Shown here: positions 33,201 to 44,100 of the stretch, piece by piece
How positions within the stretch are numbered: position 1 is the stretch's first letter
How the letters are laid out: each line of letters starts with the position of its first letter
NCBI GenBank assembly: GCA_963576565.1
Contig: OY755039.1
Span: forward strand, 72,868,771-72,932,770
Source of the DNA: Aspidapion aeneum
Lineage: Eukaryota; Arthropoda; Insecta; Coleoptera; Brentidae
DNA length: 64,000 nt
Direction: 5' to 3'
Notes under the pieces: generated by a model
Databases searched by the model: none
The model's input: only the letters and a program-made list of their open reading frames with translations
What the model was told of the DNA's origin: nothing
Program-made: the position numbers and the translations under genes

Positions 33201-35552
33201 GACTGCTGAACAGTCCCAGACTACCCTTAATTTTGTACTCAAGCTTTCCGGCTTTAATACGCAATGATGTGCTAAAAAACACGATACGTCGACCTTTGGT
33301 TGACTAGATAAAACTAAACTCATATGATTAGAATCGATATAGTCTTGCATGAAACTTGAATAGGCAGTGTACAGATCAGGATTTTTGATTAATCTATTTT
33401 CTAGAAGTAAAAATCTACGATAAGCTTGCGGATAAGTATTTCCTAGGTCAGGGTTTATTTTATCTTTAAACGGAAGATCTACCATGAATCTACCGCTCGG
33501 TTGCCGTACTACACTAGCAGTAAAAATTGATTCTGCCTGTTGTTCTTCCTTTGATAAGATTTGTTTTTTAGGCAAATGTTCGATTTCCCAAAACCTAGGG
33601 AGAATGACCTCTAAAGGAGGTGAATGACTCGTTAAAAAACAACTGGTTCGTTCCGTAAGACTACCTACTTCGTCAACCTTTCCCATGACGACCCAGCCAA
33701 AGATAGTTTCAAGGGCTAAGGGCTGCCCTACCTGTGCAAGAACCCTGCCCTCCTTGAATATCTGTGCGAATAGCTCGCAACCAATAACCAGGTCCACAGG
33801 TCTAGATTTGAAATAAGATGGGTCGGCAAGTTTAAGGTTTTGCAAGTGTTTCCACTGATTATCGTTCAAAGAGAATGTAGGCATATTGGAACATAGTTGT
33901 GGAACAACAATTGCTTCGAAATTAAGTAAAGGAGTGACTTGTCCTTGTGGCTTAATGTGACATTGAACGAGCCCTTTGGAAGTAAAAGAAGACATCTGAT
34001 TTAATCCGAATATTTCAGTGGTGTAACTTCGCCTAGGAAGATTAAGACGCTGAATACACTTTTCACTGATGAATCCTGTCTGTGATCCAGAATCAAGCAG
34101 TGCCCTTACAGGTTGAAAATTTCCGCAACCGTCCATAACATCTATTATGGCGGTGCATAAAAGAAAGGTACCTGAAGGTCCTGAGGCATTTAATGACACA
34201 TGAAGATTATTGACAGGTGGTGTGTGAATGACAGGACTAGTATCTTGGCTTCCAGACTCTTGATTAGTTTCTAAGATATGAGTTAAAGTGTGGTGCCTTT
34301 TACTATTGCAAGTCCTGCATGAATATTTTGATTTGCACGTATCTACATTATGCAAGGGATGAAAACACGCTAGACATAATTTTTTCTGTTTGACGAAAGA
34401 TAGGCGATCGATAGGTGAGAGATCAAGAAATGTTTGACATTTCGAAAGCACGTGACCTTGATTACACCGGAAACATTTTATTCCCGTACTCGAATTAGTT
34501 GAGGTGCCAGCCAGTCCTATAAAAGGCGAATTGGATGATTTATAGGTAGGCTTTTGCCCAAACTGATTTCGCATAGAATTTAAATTTTGATAGGTAGACT
34601 TTTGCCCAGACTGATTTTGCATAGAATTTGATTTTTGATAGATGGGCACCTTTTTGGGTGCTGTTGATTGAGGAAGTGATTCCAAAACTTTACATCTTTT
34701 TTCTAGAAATTGAAAAAGTGACTGAAAAGTGGGAATTTCGGTATTAGTATTGGCGTGACTCATTTCGAAATTTGAACGCGTTGGAATATCCAATTTTTCT
34801 AATAAAATGAAAAAAATAATAAAGTCCCAACTGTCAACGTCAAAGCTAAGTGATTTTAAAATTTCTAGGGATTCAGAAAAGGTGTCAATTAAATTACGTA
34901 ATTCTTTAGCTGACTCGTTTTTTAAGGTGGAGTTCATAATTGAGCTTAAAGCATCATTTGCGAGGTCTCGCTTGTTTTGATATCTATTGACTAATTTGTC
35001 ATAAGCAATTTTATAATTTTGATCAGATAAGCTAATCCCTGATATCAATTTTAAAGGCTCATCCTCGAGATATGAAAATAAATATTGAAGTTTTCGAACG
35101 TTACTTAGACTTTGATTTTGATCTATAATGTTATTAAAAAGATCGAAAAAGCTTGGCCATAATTTTTTATCACCTCGAAATATGGGAATACCCAACTCTT
35201 TGCGTTTTGGAGTTTCAGATTCGTTTTGTCGAACATATGATCCCGAAAAAGATGGGGCCTCAACCGGAAATATTTTAGAGTAAACCCCCTTACACGCATA
35301 AAAATATTTACGAGCTTCTGAAAGGATCGCATCCTGCGTTTTAAATTCCTCATCGTCCGAGTCGTCTAGCAACATAATGACGTCATTATGTGCCAGCATG
35401 CATTTATCGAAGGTTTCATCCAAATCGGCATACCTCACTTGAAACTCGTTTCTCGCTCTTTCATCTTTTTCCGCAGTCTGCGACAACACATAACACTCGG
35501 TGATCGCAGACAAAAAACCCTTGCGTTTTTGTACGGCTTTTTTGACAGACAT
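30282..35552 (-). CDS. BEL/Pao Gag-Pol polyprotein, uninterrupted (1756 aa)
   Basis: Retrotransposon polyprotein read as one frame. I chose the ATG at 35552 (MSVKKAVQKRKG, AAATC before it); the frame opens further up only via TTG. Order: N-terminal Gag with the DUF1759-type segment (about 110-260); Cys-rich nucleocapsid (CFRCNQGHVLSKC about 359, then C..C..H..C repeats); aspartic peptidase A17 with ALLDSGSQTGF (about 484); RT with IYIDDILG (about 897); RNase H; integrase HHCC module (about 1400-1445) and DDE core (FCGPF about 1470, WSDEGSNF about 1535, LAEAG about 1577); C-terminal DUF5641-like region with DFWKRYSIEYL and QRHKW (about 1670). No stop or shift. Positions are approximate. No envelope gene. 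Confidence 0.97.
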   Translation of the reverse strand: MSVKKAVQKRKGFLSAITECYVLSQTAEKDERARNEFQVRYADLDETFDKCMLAHNDVIMLLDDSDDEEFKTQDAILSEARKYFYACKGVYSKIFPVEAPSFSGSYVRQNESETPKRKELGIPIFRGDKKLWPSFFDLFNNIIDQNQSLSNVRKLQYLFSYLEDEPLKLISGISLSDQNYKIAYDKLVNRYQNKRDLANDALSSIMNSTLKNESAKELRNLIDTFSESLEILKSLSFDVDSWDFIIFFILLEKLDIPTRSNFEMSHANTNTEIPTFQSLFQFLEKRCKVLESLPQSTAPKKVPIYQKSNSMQNQSGQKSTYQNLNSMRNQFGQKPTYKSSNSPFIGLAGTSTNSSTGIKCFRCNQGHVLSKCQTFLDLSPIDRLSFVKQKKLCLACFHPLHNVDTCKSKYSCRTCNSKRHHTLTHILETNQESGSQDTSPVIHTPPVNNLHVSLNASGPSGTFLLCTAIIDVMDGCGNFQPVRALLDSGSQTGFISEKCIQRLNLPRRSYTTEIFGLNQMSSFTSKGLVQCHIKPQGQVTPLLNFEAIVVPQLCSNMPTFSLNDNQWKHLQNLKLADPSYFKSRPVDLVIGCELFAQIFKEGRVLAQVGQPLALETIFGWVVMGKVDEVGSLTERTSCFLTSHSPPLEVILPRFWEIEHLPKKQILSKEEQQAESIFTASVVRQPSGRFMVDLPFKDKINPDLGNTYPQAYRRFLLLENRLIKNPDLYTAYSSFMQDYIDSNHMSLVLSSQPKVDVSCFLAHHCVLKPESLSTKLRVVWDCSAVTTKNISLNDTLLSGPKLQKDIDSLLLTFRLNPIAYIADIKQMFRQVLINPYHRPYQRILWRFSPQDPLSVWELSTVTFGMTCSPFLAMRTLNELAEREKERFPMASTVLITSIYIDDILGTSPSLSEALSLQTELNDLLKSGGFELKKWASNCPELLATLPESDRQMPLSFDKEEPHFIKVLGLQWHPKNDIFSYQCRMKDKPPTKRSILSIIGTIFDPLGFLCPLLLQAKFILQQLWISKIGWDEEPDSSIIDSWNKLRSEFPLLSNFQLPRQIKLSKTNTCQIIGFCDASIRGYAGVVYFRVEEENNISVSLISAKSRVAPIKSQTLAMLELLGAFLLSELIDFVLSSYEGKITFTNIVTFCDSQVVLHWLSSPPNRWQTFVGNRVSRIQEIIPSNSWRYIPSALNAADIASRGATPSQLMSHDMWWNAPSFFWSPENEWPDFHKSKMPIDFGDINLEEKPKVCCNAIIDVNFLDQLLIKYSSISKIQRIICYVLRIVNLFQNHSYQKPTKPPDQKVIFENIVFPTTGEMQSALHLLIKRVQGSCFSELFSALSKDKPIPKPLRKLSPFLDENNIIRVGGRLQKSDLLSYSAKHPVLLSSDHRLTTLLIESAHRQYLHPGFKTLHNLLLQQFWILSARRAIQRTISKCLQCFRINPKPYRPPIMSSLPAHRINQLKPFSSVAIDFCGPFFVIPHRYRGCKAFKSYVCVFVCTATHCVHLELTMELSTEGFVGAFHRFISRRGSVTQCWSDEGSNFIGFRNQLLDYARSAATRLSIRWHLGPPLSPHFNGLAEAGVKSFKTHFVRVVGDQKLSIMEMSTLTCRIEAVLNSRPLSPASSDPHDLQPLTPGHFLTLEPLNSEIPESDLSEVPLNRLSRWQLIQKLHNDFWKRYSIEYLHTLQQRHKWTDLSPNIKLNDLVIITSDHIQSPLKWPVGRVIELHPGGDGQVRVATVKTVTGVYKRPVVKLCLLPN

Positions 35553-35908
35553 GATTTTACCTTTGAAATGACGAAATTGTCGGTAAATATACAATTAACG
35601 CTAAATTAATGCTTCTGAAATAGAAAAATGACGAATTGTCGAAAATATGCACTAATTTATCGCAATTGATGAAAATTGTTTTAAATATCGAAATGATATG
35701 AAACACCCTAACATATAAATGAGAAATGTTTTTGTTTGTTTTGTTTTGTGGTTCCTTCGCTTTGTTTACTGAATCGAGCACGCAAAAGGCACGTGCACCG
35801 CCCGGACGACTTCTCGTTCACTACTCGATTCAAGGCCGTTGTTTGGCTTGGCCACAGATTAGGTAAATAATTATTAATACCGTCGTATGGATTTATTATT
35901 TAAAATAA

Positions 35909-35925
35909 TCCGGCTCGAAGGACCA
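35909..35925 (-). other. Primer-binding site of BEL element
   Basis: Minus strand TGGTCCTTCGAGCCGGA begins five bases inside the 5' LTR. This primer-site type is familiar from insect BEL/Pao elements. Confidence 0.8.
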
Positions 35926-35930
35926 CTTTA

Positions 35931-36404
35931 TGTTAGCCCGCGGATAGAAAACGCTAAATGCAGTGGACTGTAAATATTTTAATTAATGATATCGCGAGCA
36001 AACATAAATATAGATATGAATTACGAAATAATCAGACGTCCATAGGTAAAATTGTTGGAACCACACAACGGTAATCAGATAAGTGCACTCACCTCCTTTG
36101 CAGCCAAATTCTCCTCGTTTCCAAGGGGCCCCTGAAGGATCTAATGATGTCACCACGTAGCTGAAGGGTTGAAGTTTCTAGTTCTATGCTTCAGTACACA
36201 AAATTCGAGCACTTTCAGCACAGTGTAGATAATTGAAATTGTTGGAGAACGAAATTAACACGCCTTTTTCTCTAGGCGATTGACAAGGATCTCACTGGTT
36301 GTTGGTGCGCATGTCCAAATACGCGGAATGCGCTTTGTCCTTCATACAGTTGTGTGTTTTTAAAAATATATATAAACAACCGCGAAATTTAGCGGGAGCT
36401 AACA
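35931..36404 (-). repeat. 5' LTR of BEL element (474 bp)
   Basis: Same as the 3' LTR except an extra CACA near the middle; TATATATAA-like box near the U3/R side on the element strand is not obvious, so the promoter is unassigned. Confidence 0.95.
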
Positions 36405-39400
36405 GAAGATGTGCCATAACTGTTTTTCGTTGTTTAATTTACTAACGTTATAATCTGTGTTACAATTATTTTACGTATTTTTTAATATTTTTGAATATTT
36501 TTTGTCCTTGAAACAGTAAATACAAGGAAAATGTCAATGTCATGACAATTTTTCTATTAATATATGATCAAGATAAATTGGTAGAATAGTTTTTATTAAA
36601 AAGTTAAGGTTAAATACTATCCAAATATGCCAGCAAATAAAATGCTCTCCATTTCTATCTGGAGGACGGATTCTCCAGCATGCGAAAGGATCAACCTTTT
36701 GCCTTAATAAAGCTTTACTGAACCCTAGATTTGAGTTATAACTCCAAAACTCGTTGGTAAACTTTAAAATTGTTTCATTGAAACATTATTTAAATAAAAT
36801 GGATAAAAGAGTCCATTATTTTGTCTTAATTGTAGCACAGTGTTGTTAAAATAAAGTCTCATTAAACTTATAATTCTCTTGCCATTAAAGCCTATTTTGT
36901 CTTTCTAGCAGAATTTTTTAAGAATCTTTTATTAAAAACATAAAAAAGGAGTCCATTGCAACTCTTTATTTTTGATTAGTTGGCTGAAACAATAATTGCC
37001 AACCCTTCCTCTAACAAACCACTGATTTTTTTTGAAGACACCCGTCAAATATAACTAAGGGAGGATATTTTTTATTTATTGTATTGCATTAATAACAGTT
37101 TTTTTTGTTTTTTTGAACCATTAAACCCTTTTTATTAATATTTAATAACATTTTTTGTTTAAATAATACAAAAATTTATGTTAAGTCATTATAACATTGT
37201 TTTTATAAGTATTTTTCTTCGTAGATATCGATATTTCTACTTTATTTTGATTTTATTGTTTGTTTAATACCTAAAATTTCATTTGGCAAAAAGTACCTAA
37301 GCCAAATTATTTGACCATCTAAGTATCCACAATGGTGTAATTAATTAATCTCAAGTAATTTTCCATTGACATTGCATCATAACTTAATAATTTCTAACTA
37401 CTTTTTCTATGCAAACGTTCATCTCTCATAAATTTGTGCTACAGGACTGTTGTAAGTTGTCTGGTCAGGATAAACTCAAAAAACAGACCTAGCTACTAGC
37501 AATATCTTGTATAGAATATGTGATAGATGTTTTTTTGTTGTCATTTTTGTACTCTCTATATCATACATATATGATTGAGATTTACCAGTTCAAACTAACA
37601 GTAAGCATATACGAAGTATTTTCAAATTTTATGTTTTTATATTTCCAGATTTTCAAAATGTATTTTATTTTCCAAGTTACACACAAGTTTTTTTTTGGAA
37701 AATAAACGTGACTGACTGATTTCTTTGTATCTCAGTAACAACTTTGTCGATTATGAGAAATTTCTTTATTATAAGGTCCACAAGTAAATCTTTCAAAATT
37801 TTAAAGCACTAGTTTGTTAAAACCATGGACTAAATAAATGTAGCCACAGCAAAAATCGATTCTATACAATTATTATCAAATTAAAAATAAAAATTTACGT
37901 TTTATGTTACAAAACAGCATTCAAACATAGTATTCTTTAAAACGACGTACATGTCGAACTATTTTTGCTTTATAATTTTCTTATGACGTATTATTCTTTT
38001 CATAAAAGAAAATTTGATTTTTTTTCTTAAGTTGGATATTATCAGCACTATCTGCAAATTCACAGCTTTTAAGTAAAGCGAGGTAAATGTAAAAACCTCC
38101 TGTATATTTTTTTTGGTTTTTTTTGAGAGAAACTTTATTTTATTTATTTTCTTTCACTAACATGTAGGTAATCAAGTGAATTTCGTTTCATAATATTTTT
38201 AATTAAATCAAAAGTATATTGTCGTTTATTATTGTAAGTTATTGTCAAGCCATTTTTGCAAAATGGTATACCTAATTAAATATTATGAAATGGAAAAACC
38301 TATTGTAGAACCCTTCATTCAATTTTCTATGATTCAGGTAAAGCCAACTAAATTGTCCGAACAAAAACTTGTTTTTGTTTGTAAAGTCATAAACTAATTT
38401 ATCGTCTCTTATTAAGGTATTATGTAGATTTTGGGAAAAATCACAATAAAATTATTTTTGCTTTATTTTGTCATTATCTTTGCCCTTAAAGGAATTAATC
38501 CGCTACATGCGAAGTAATTAGGTAATTAACTATTTATGTTAATAAATGAACTCATCACACTTAAATATCTTATTAAATATTAACACCTTTGAAATTAAAA
38601 CCTAAAACGACTTATTACCAAATAGATCATTCTGAGTTAAAACCATGATGTAGAAAGAGAAAAATGATTAGGGAGTTTGATAAAAAGCTCATATTATGAA
38701 AAAAAAGTACTGATCTTTGTCAACATTAAAATTTGGTACATGTCTAACTTTGAAGACCTATTTTTTTTCGAAAAAAGATCTAAAGTTATATCCTAAGAAA
38801 GGATATTAAGAAAATTCGACCTATTTTAAATCAAAGCAATAAAATAACCACCTTTAGCGAAAAATGTACGTTATTTTTCATATTTTCAAAAATCAAAACG
38901 TTAACCTAACAGAAAACTAAACCTTTTTTGTTGAAAAAATAAAAATGGCATCCATATCGGTTTACTAGTTACCATCTTAAAACACCAATTAACTTAAAAG
39001 TCAAAACACGTTAACTAAACTTAAGAAAGGACTATATTACCTATTGAGAACTGCCCATAAGCGTTTATCTCAGTACATATTTTAGATCGAGTCAAAATTT
39101 TTATTTATAAAGTCCTTTATTTTATCATCTGTATTTTACACTAAACGCCACCAGGGGGAGCAATGATTGACATTGCGCAAGTTGTAATTAAACATTATTT
39201 GTTATAAACTACCACTAGTTTTATTGTCTAATAACAAGAGTGAAGATCTCATTTTTCTATGCATAGTGTGTGTGACATTCATAAGTTACCACAGAACACA
39301 GTAGACAGAAAATATTTTTTTTTACAGTATTTTGAGTTAGGTATTTATTCGCACGGTAATTAAACAAGTTTTGCATTGGTAATTTTAACAGTACATTCAT

Positions 39401-39424
39401 TACCTTTAAAAAAAAATGGTGCTA
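36405..39424. other. Internal AT-rich DNA of the 21-kb unit, no gene recognised
   Basis: Very AT-rich, stop-dense in all frames. The longest open stretch (37520-37705, +) is hydrophobic low-complexity sequence and not convincing as a gene. Confidence 0.5.
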
Positions 39425-39645
39425 TCTGTCTATTTATTTAGCCTTCTTCGATCGATCCATCTTTGGATATAGGCCTCCATCAATATCTTCCACTCTTTCC
39501 TGTATGACGCCGTGTTCATCCATCTAGTCCGCATGTTTCTTCAAATCGTGCGCTCATCTCATTTGTGGTCTTCCACTACCTCTTTTATTTTCCCAAGGTA
39601 TCCAGTTTACAATACATTTGTTTGACAAAAAGACGATCGATTTAA
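39425..39645 (-). pseudogene. RTE-like LINE 3'-end fragment
   Basis: Minus strand matches the C-terminus and tail region of the LINE copies at 26780-26996 and 50545-50700 (WANDLKKHAD-, WxxxxEAYIQRWIDR-like). 5'-truncated, with a short CTAT-type tail at the 39425 side. A further dead insertion in the 21-kb unit. Confidence 0.75.
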
Positions 39646-40968
39646 CAAATGTATTGGTGCTATCGACCAGGTCTTAAGTGAAATAATATTTTGTAAAGCC
39701 ATACAGTAATTTTTTGGAAAAAAAACATAATCTCATAGCATTTTCATTGCATAAGGCTAAAGAAAGCCACAAATCAATGTCCTAACACAGTAAAGGCTTT
39801 TCTTAACCCTTTTTACTTGTTTTAAAGCGATAATTTGTTATAACAGTGATATCGTTTTGATTAGTTTGAAGCTAGAAGATATTTTCTTGTAATTTTTATT
39901 AAAAAGACCAAGTTTACAGGTCATGTCCATGTCTTTATGACTATATAGGTACATTATTGATTTTTATTAAAAAGATATACAAATTAAGAAGCATATTTTA
40001 AATAACTAAAAATATAAATAATTTAAATAAATAAATTCGATAAGATCAAAGTACCATGTTTGATGTAATATGTAACCCAAACCACCAGATAAGCTAAAAC
40101 GATTGCTTAATAGCACCTTTTCCATACTATATAGGAGAAGTACTAATAATTGTTTCTAAAATTTAACCAAAGATAATGATAAATCAATCTATTTTTCTAA
40201 ATTTGACTTGACCTTTGAAATTGGACAAAGGTATTTGATATTTTTCCTAAAATAAAACTCGCGTATTTTGAGTTAGTAATAATTTTATACATAATCTTAA
40301 AAATAATATTATTTAGCATAAATAATAATTATTAAAATAAATATATCATAATTCCCATTTAATAATTAAAGACTGGTTAAAGAGAAAGCGCAATATGGAA
40401 ATTTAGGTTATACATAACCAATAAGCTAACTTAATTATAAAATTAATTAAAATCAAACAACAAATATAAGACCCTTTGGTTGATAATCAGTAGAGACATA
40501 AATTAGTTGAATGACTTCATTAGTGTGATTCAAGCAAATAAACTATTTTGAAAAACTAAATCAACTTTTGAAAATTATTGCAAATACCGTTGCAAGAAAA
40601 AAATACCCTGTATATTTGCTTGAATCAATTTAAGTATGGTAAAACTTTTTTTTATTTAGGCTAAATTTTTTTTAAATATCCAAGAAAGGTTTCGAAAGAA
40701 AAAAACCGTTATTTAATTTCATATTTTTTGGTTTCGTATTTCCAAGTATAATCCACTTGTAAACCGATAAATCTCTTAAAAGACCATTTCAAAGATAAAC
40801 AAAATTATAAAACACATGGGTATTTCCAAAAGGTCTTTTATTTAGAACAGAGAATATAGTATTCTTTGTGTTAGTAGGTACCCAAAAATAGTTATAAGGA
40901 ATTTTTAACATAAACACACATCTGGGAAAAAACCTTTCGTAGCCTACTTCGTTAGTCTGTACGCATAA

Positions 40969-41140
40969 CAGTGGCGTATCGGAATTTTATTTGGGGAAGG
41001 AAATATTATAATAAATATTGCATAGAACTGTTTTGCATATTGTCCAGACCACTGTATTATGTGAGTCCAAAACAAATATATTTTAAGATTTGGGAGGGAA
41101 ATTTCACCTTTTTTTTTACCCTCCTGTAGATCCGCGTCTG
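40969..41140. mobile_element. MITE, hAT-like, family member 2
   Basis: CAGTGGCGTATC..GATCCGCGTCTG ends and an interior homologous to 12394-12543. Flanks ACGCATAA and ACGCATCT share six of eight bases, consistent with an 8-bp hAT-type duplication. Confidence 0.7.
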
Positions 41141-44100
41141 ACGCATCTATTCACATTTAACTTTACGGTATCTATCTATTAAACTATGATATTATATTTA
41201 TAGATCAAACAAGCTTACGTGAAAAAAAAAGTTTTGTTTCTCTCATATTTTTCCGTGGGTAACATGAAACGCGGGTTTGTTTTTTCATTCACGGGTACTA
41301 TTAAATTTATATTTTTCAAACAAGATCTATAGTGAGAAATGCAGTTCCTTGATTTAAAATTTCATTAAGGTCGGTCGGTAATTTTTGAGTTGCCAGCTAA
41401 ATCTAGAAAACAATGGCTTATGTACATAATTCCTCTATCTATATGATATAAAGTTTTTCATAAACACTTTTTACAGTTGACCAGTACATTTTCGTAAGAT
41501 CTAGATCATTCTTCTTCTTAAAATTTTGCTACTAAGTTAATAAATAAGTATTAATTAAGTAATGCCTTAGCATTTTAACTTTTTAAAATTTTGCATTTGT
41601 AGAGGTTTTATTGTTTTATTCGCCTAAAAAGTTTTTAATTATGATCTAATCCTCGTAATTTATGAGCACTCATTTAAAATTTGTACAAACTTGTTTTAAT
41701 TTTTAATAACTACGAGACCGACTTTAATGAAAAGAAAAATAACAGTGTCTAAACACTATGTCAAAAGCATAATAAATTCATTAAATGATGTTTTCAAGAA
41801 AAAGTTTTATTATATTTGTTTAAACCATGTATAAAATTAGTGTTATAACTTCGTTTTCTTTTATAGGTGAAGACCATGACATTCGACAACTGTAGAGGTC
41901 TACGATTCTCTGGAGACTTCCCCCAAAAATTTTACTCAATTAATATTTTTTTTAAATTTATTTCAGGATTGTATTTTTTGTATTGAGTTGTAAATGACTG
42001 ACACATCAAATTTTTGAGATATTTTTATAAATGAAAAGTCTATTACTATCTGTTGAGTAAATATGTGAGAGGGAAGTATTTTTGAATTAAAGCGTCCTAG
42101 AATTTTCTTTTAACGTAACTTTGATATGGCTATATGGTATGGCAAAATGGATCTGTGTTTGTTATATGCATCTTTTGATGTATAAGGAATGTTATAAAAC
42201 AATAGACCAATAATAATTCGCCAAGTGGAATCGTCGCGTTTTCTTTTTCTTTTGTTGTTTTTTTGTAAGACGAGGGCGAATTAATTTTTTCGCTGTTTGT
42301 ATCATTATATTATAGATTATTTTATAAAATGTTTTTTATGGAATGAGTGTTTTTAGCTGGATTTTAAACTCCCCAGTCATTGAGAAGAAGGCTGAGGAGT
42401 AAATTAGGGAATTTTTCTTCTCCACTCGAGAGGGTGTTTCAATGGTATACCTATAATTAAAATTTTCGTTATAATTATAATTAAAATATTTGTTTTGTTT
42501 GTTGCCGTATCTCCTAATATCGTAACTCAATTTTGAAAGATAGGGTTACGGTATAGTCAGTTAAATGTTTTACCCAATCTTTATCAAGAAAACTACTGAA
42601 TTAATAATCGTCATGTTATAGCTTACATGGTCTACAGGTGAACTGGTCTAAAACAGCGGAAAAATATATGGGTTGGATTTTTGGGTTCCTTTCAAGTCAA
42701 GTCATTTTGTAAAAATGGGAATTTAAATTTGGGAAAAACTATTCAAGGTAGAGGTAAAACTTTACCTATGAAACGAATAAAAGTTATATCAGGATAGGTT
42801 AATGAAGACAGTGACGTCACACCTAGTAGTTACCAGTAGGAGACCAAGGTAATTTTCTATTTCGTCATGTCGGGAACTCATTTTTGAGTTATACTGGATA
42901 AACAATAGACCGGAAAATTTATTTAACAAGAAGAGTTGGACTAGTTTCTTTCTTCGTTATACACCTGTGTTTTTCTAACTCCAGTGAAGATGGCCACTTC
43001 CTGTTAGTGTTGAATCCACAGTGTCTTAGGTTTTCTAATTAGGGAGACAAAAGCGTTGTCGTTGAATAAATTTTATATTTCACAATACAATTTTCAATAT
43101 AAAAAATGGTAGATCTACCTATTCTTTTTATTGTGACGAAACATGATTTAGATTTGGTATACAAGAGTCACTATACGTTTTTGGAACCTGTGTTGAAGTG
43201 ATGATGGGATATTATTTTAAAGCAGGTTTTATGGTAGACATTTGGACAATTTTTCTGACTTGGTTAAAAAATAGGTTAATTAGATAATATTTGAGATAGT
43301 AACTAAAAGTTAGGATTTTTAGAAATTTAGTGTTTAATGGAATAGGAATAGGAAAAACCTAGAAGATACAACCATAAAGAGTAGACGACTCTTGAGTCAT
43401 GCCATATCAAATGAAAACCGTTATATTTTTATCAGTGATATTTAAAAAAAAAAGATATTAACATCAAGAAATAATCAGAGATTGGAAAAACAGACAAGAA
43501 CAGCAGAATAAAGAAGTATTTTCTTTTATTATAAAATTTTATGATCAACTTTTTACTCTTTTTACTTTATAGGGTTGATAAGCCATTTAAGCTAATCCTT
43601 ATGTAATTTGGTAGTTTTTACATTATGAAATTTGTATATTTTCTTTTGTCTTGATATTTTATAAATAAAACCACTGTCTTTGGATTTAGCAGTGATAACA
43701 CCTATAGACTAACAAAAAAAGTCTCATTTGAATTAGAAAGTTTTTAATCAAAAACATCTTAATGGAAGAATATATTTAAAATCAAGTAAATAAAATCTTT
43801 GTATAAAAAATTTCTAGTGTACAGCAAACAACTGTTTTTTTTTTTCTGTAAAATGTTACCCGTCAAACTAATTACCATAAAAACTAAGTGCATAAGCACA
43901 AATTTTATAAAAAAATAACTACTTAGATGTGGAGATTGGTAGTTGGCATAACAATCGCTGGACCAAGAGACCGTGTCTCTAACGCGTTATGCCACAGTTC
44001 TATCTTGAGGTATACAGAGCTTTTGTAACCTATTATTATACGTGAAAACCAATTCTTTAATCTCTTTTGTACTTTGCTTTAGTAGAAGTAAATTGTATCT

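Larger units (their letters stand above)
29579..36404 (-). mobile_element. BEL/Pao LTR retrotransposon, full length, intact ORF
   Basis: LTRs of 470 and 474 bp differ, as far as I can see, only by a 4-bp indel. GAAGA flanks both sides (29574-29578, 36405-36409). On the minus strand: 5' LTR, primer site, one long gag-pol ORF, purine-rich tract, 3' LTR. Everything needed for transposition appears present, so this is the best candidate for a recently active element in the window. Inserted in the 21-kb LTR unit. Confidence 0.97.
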
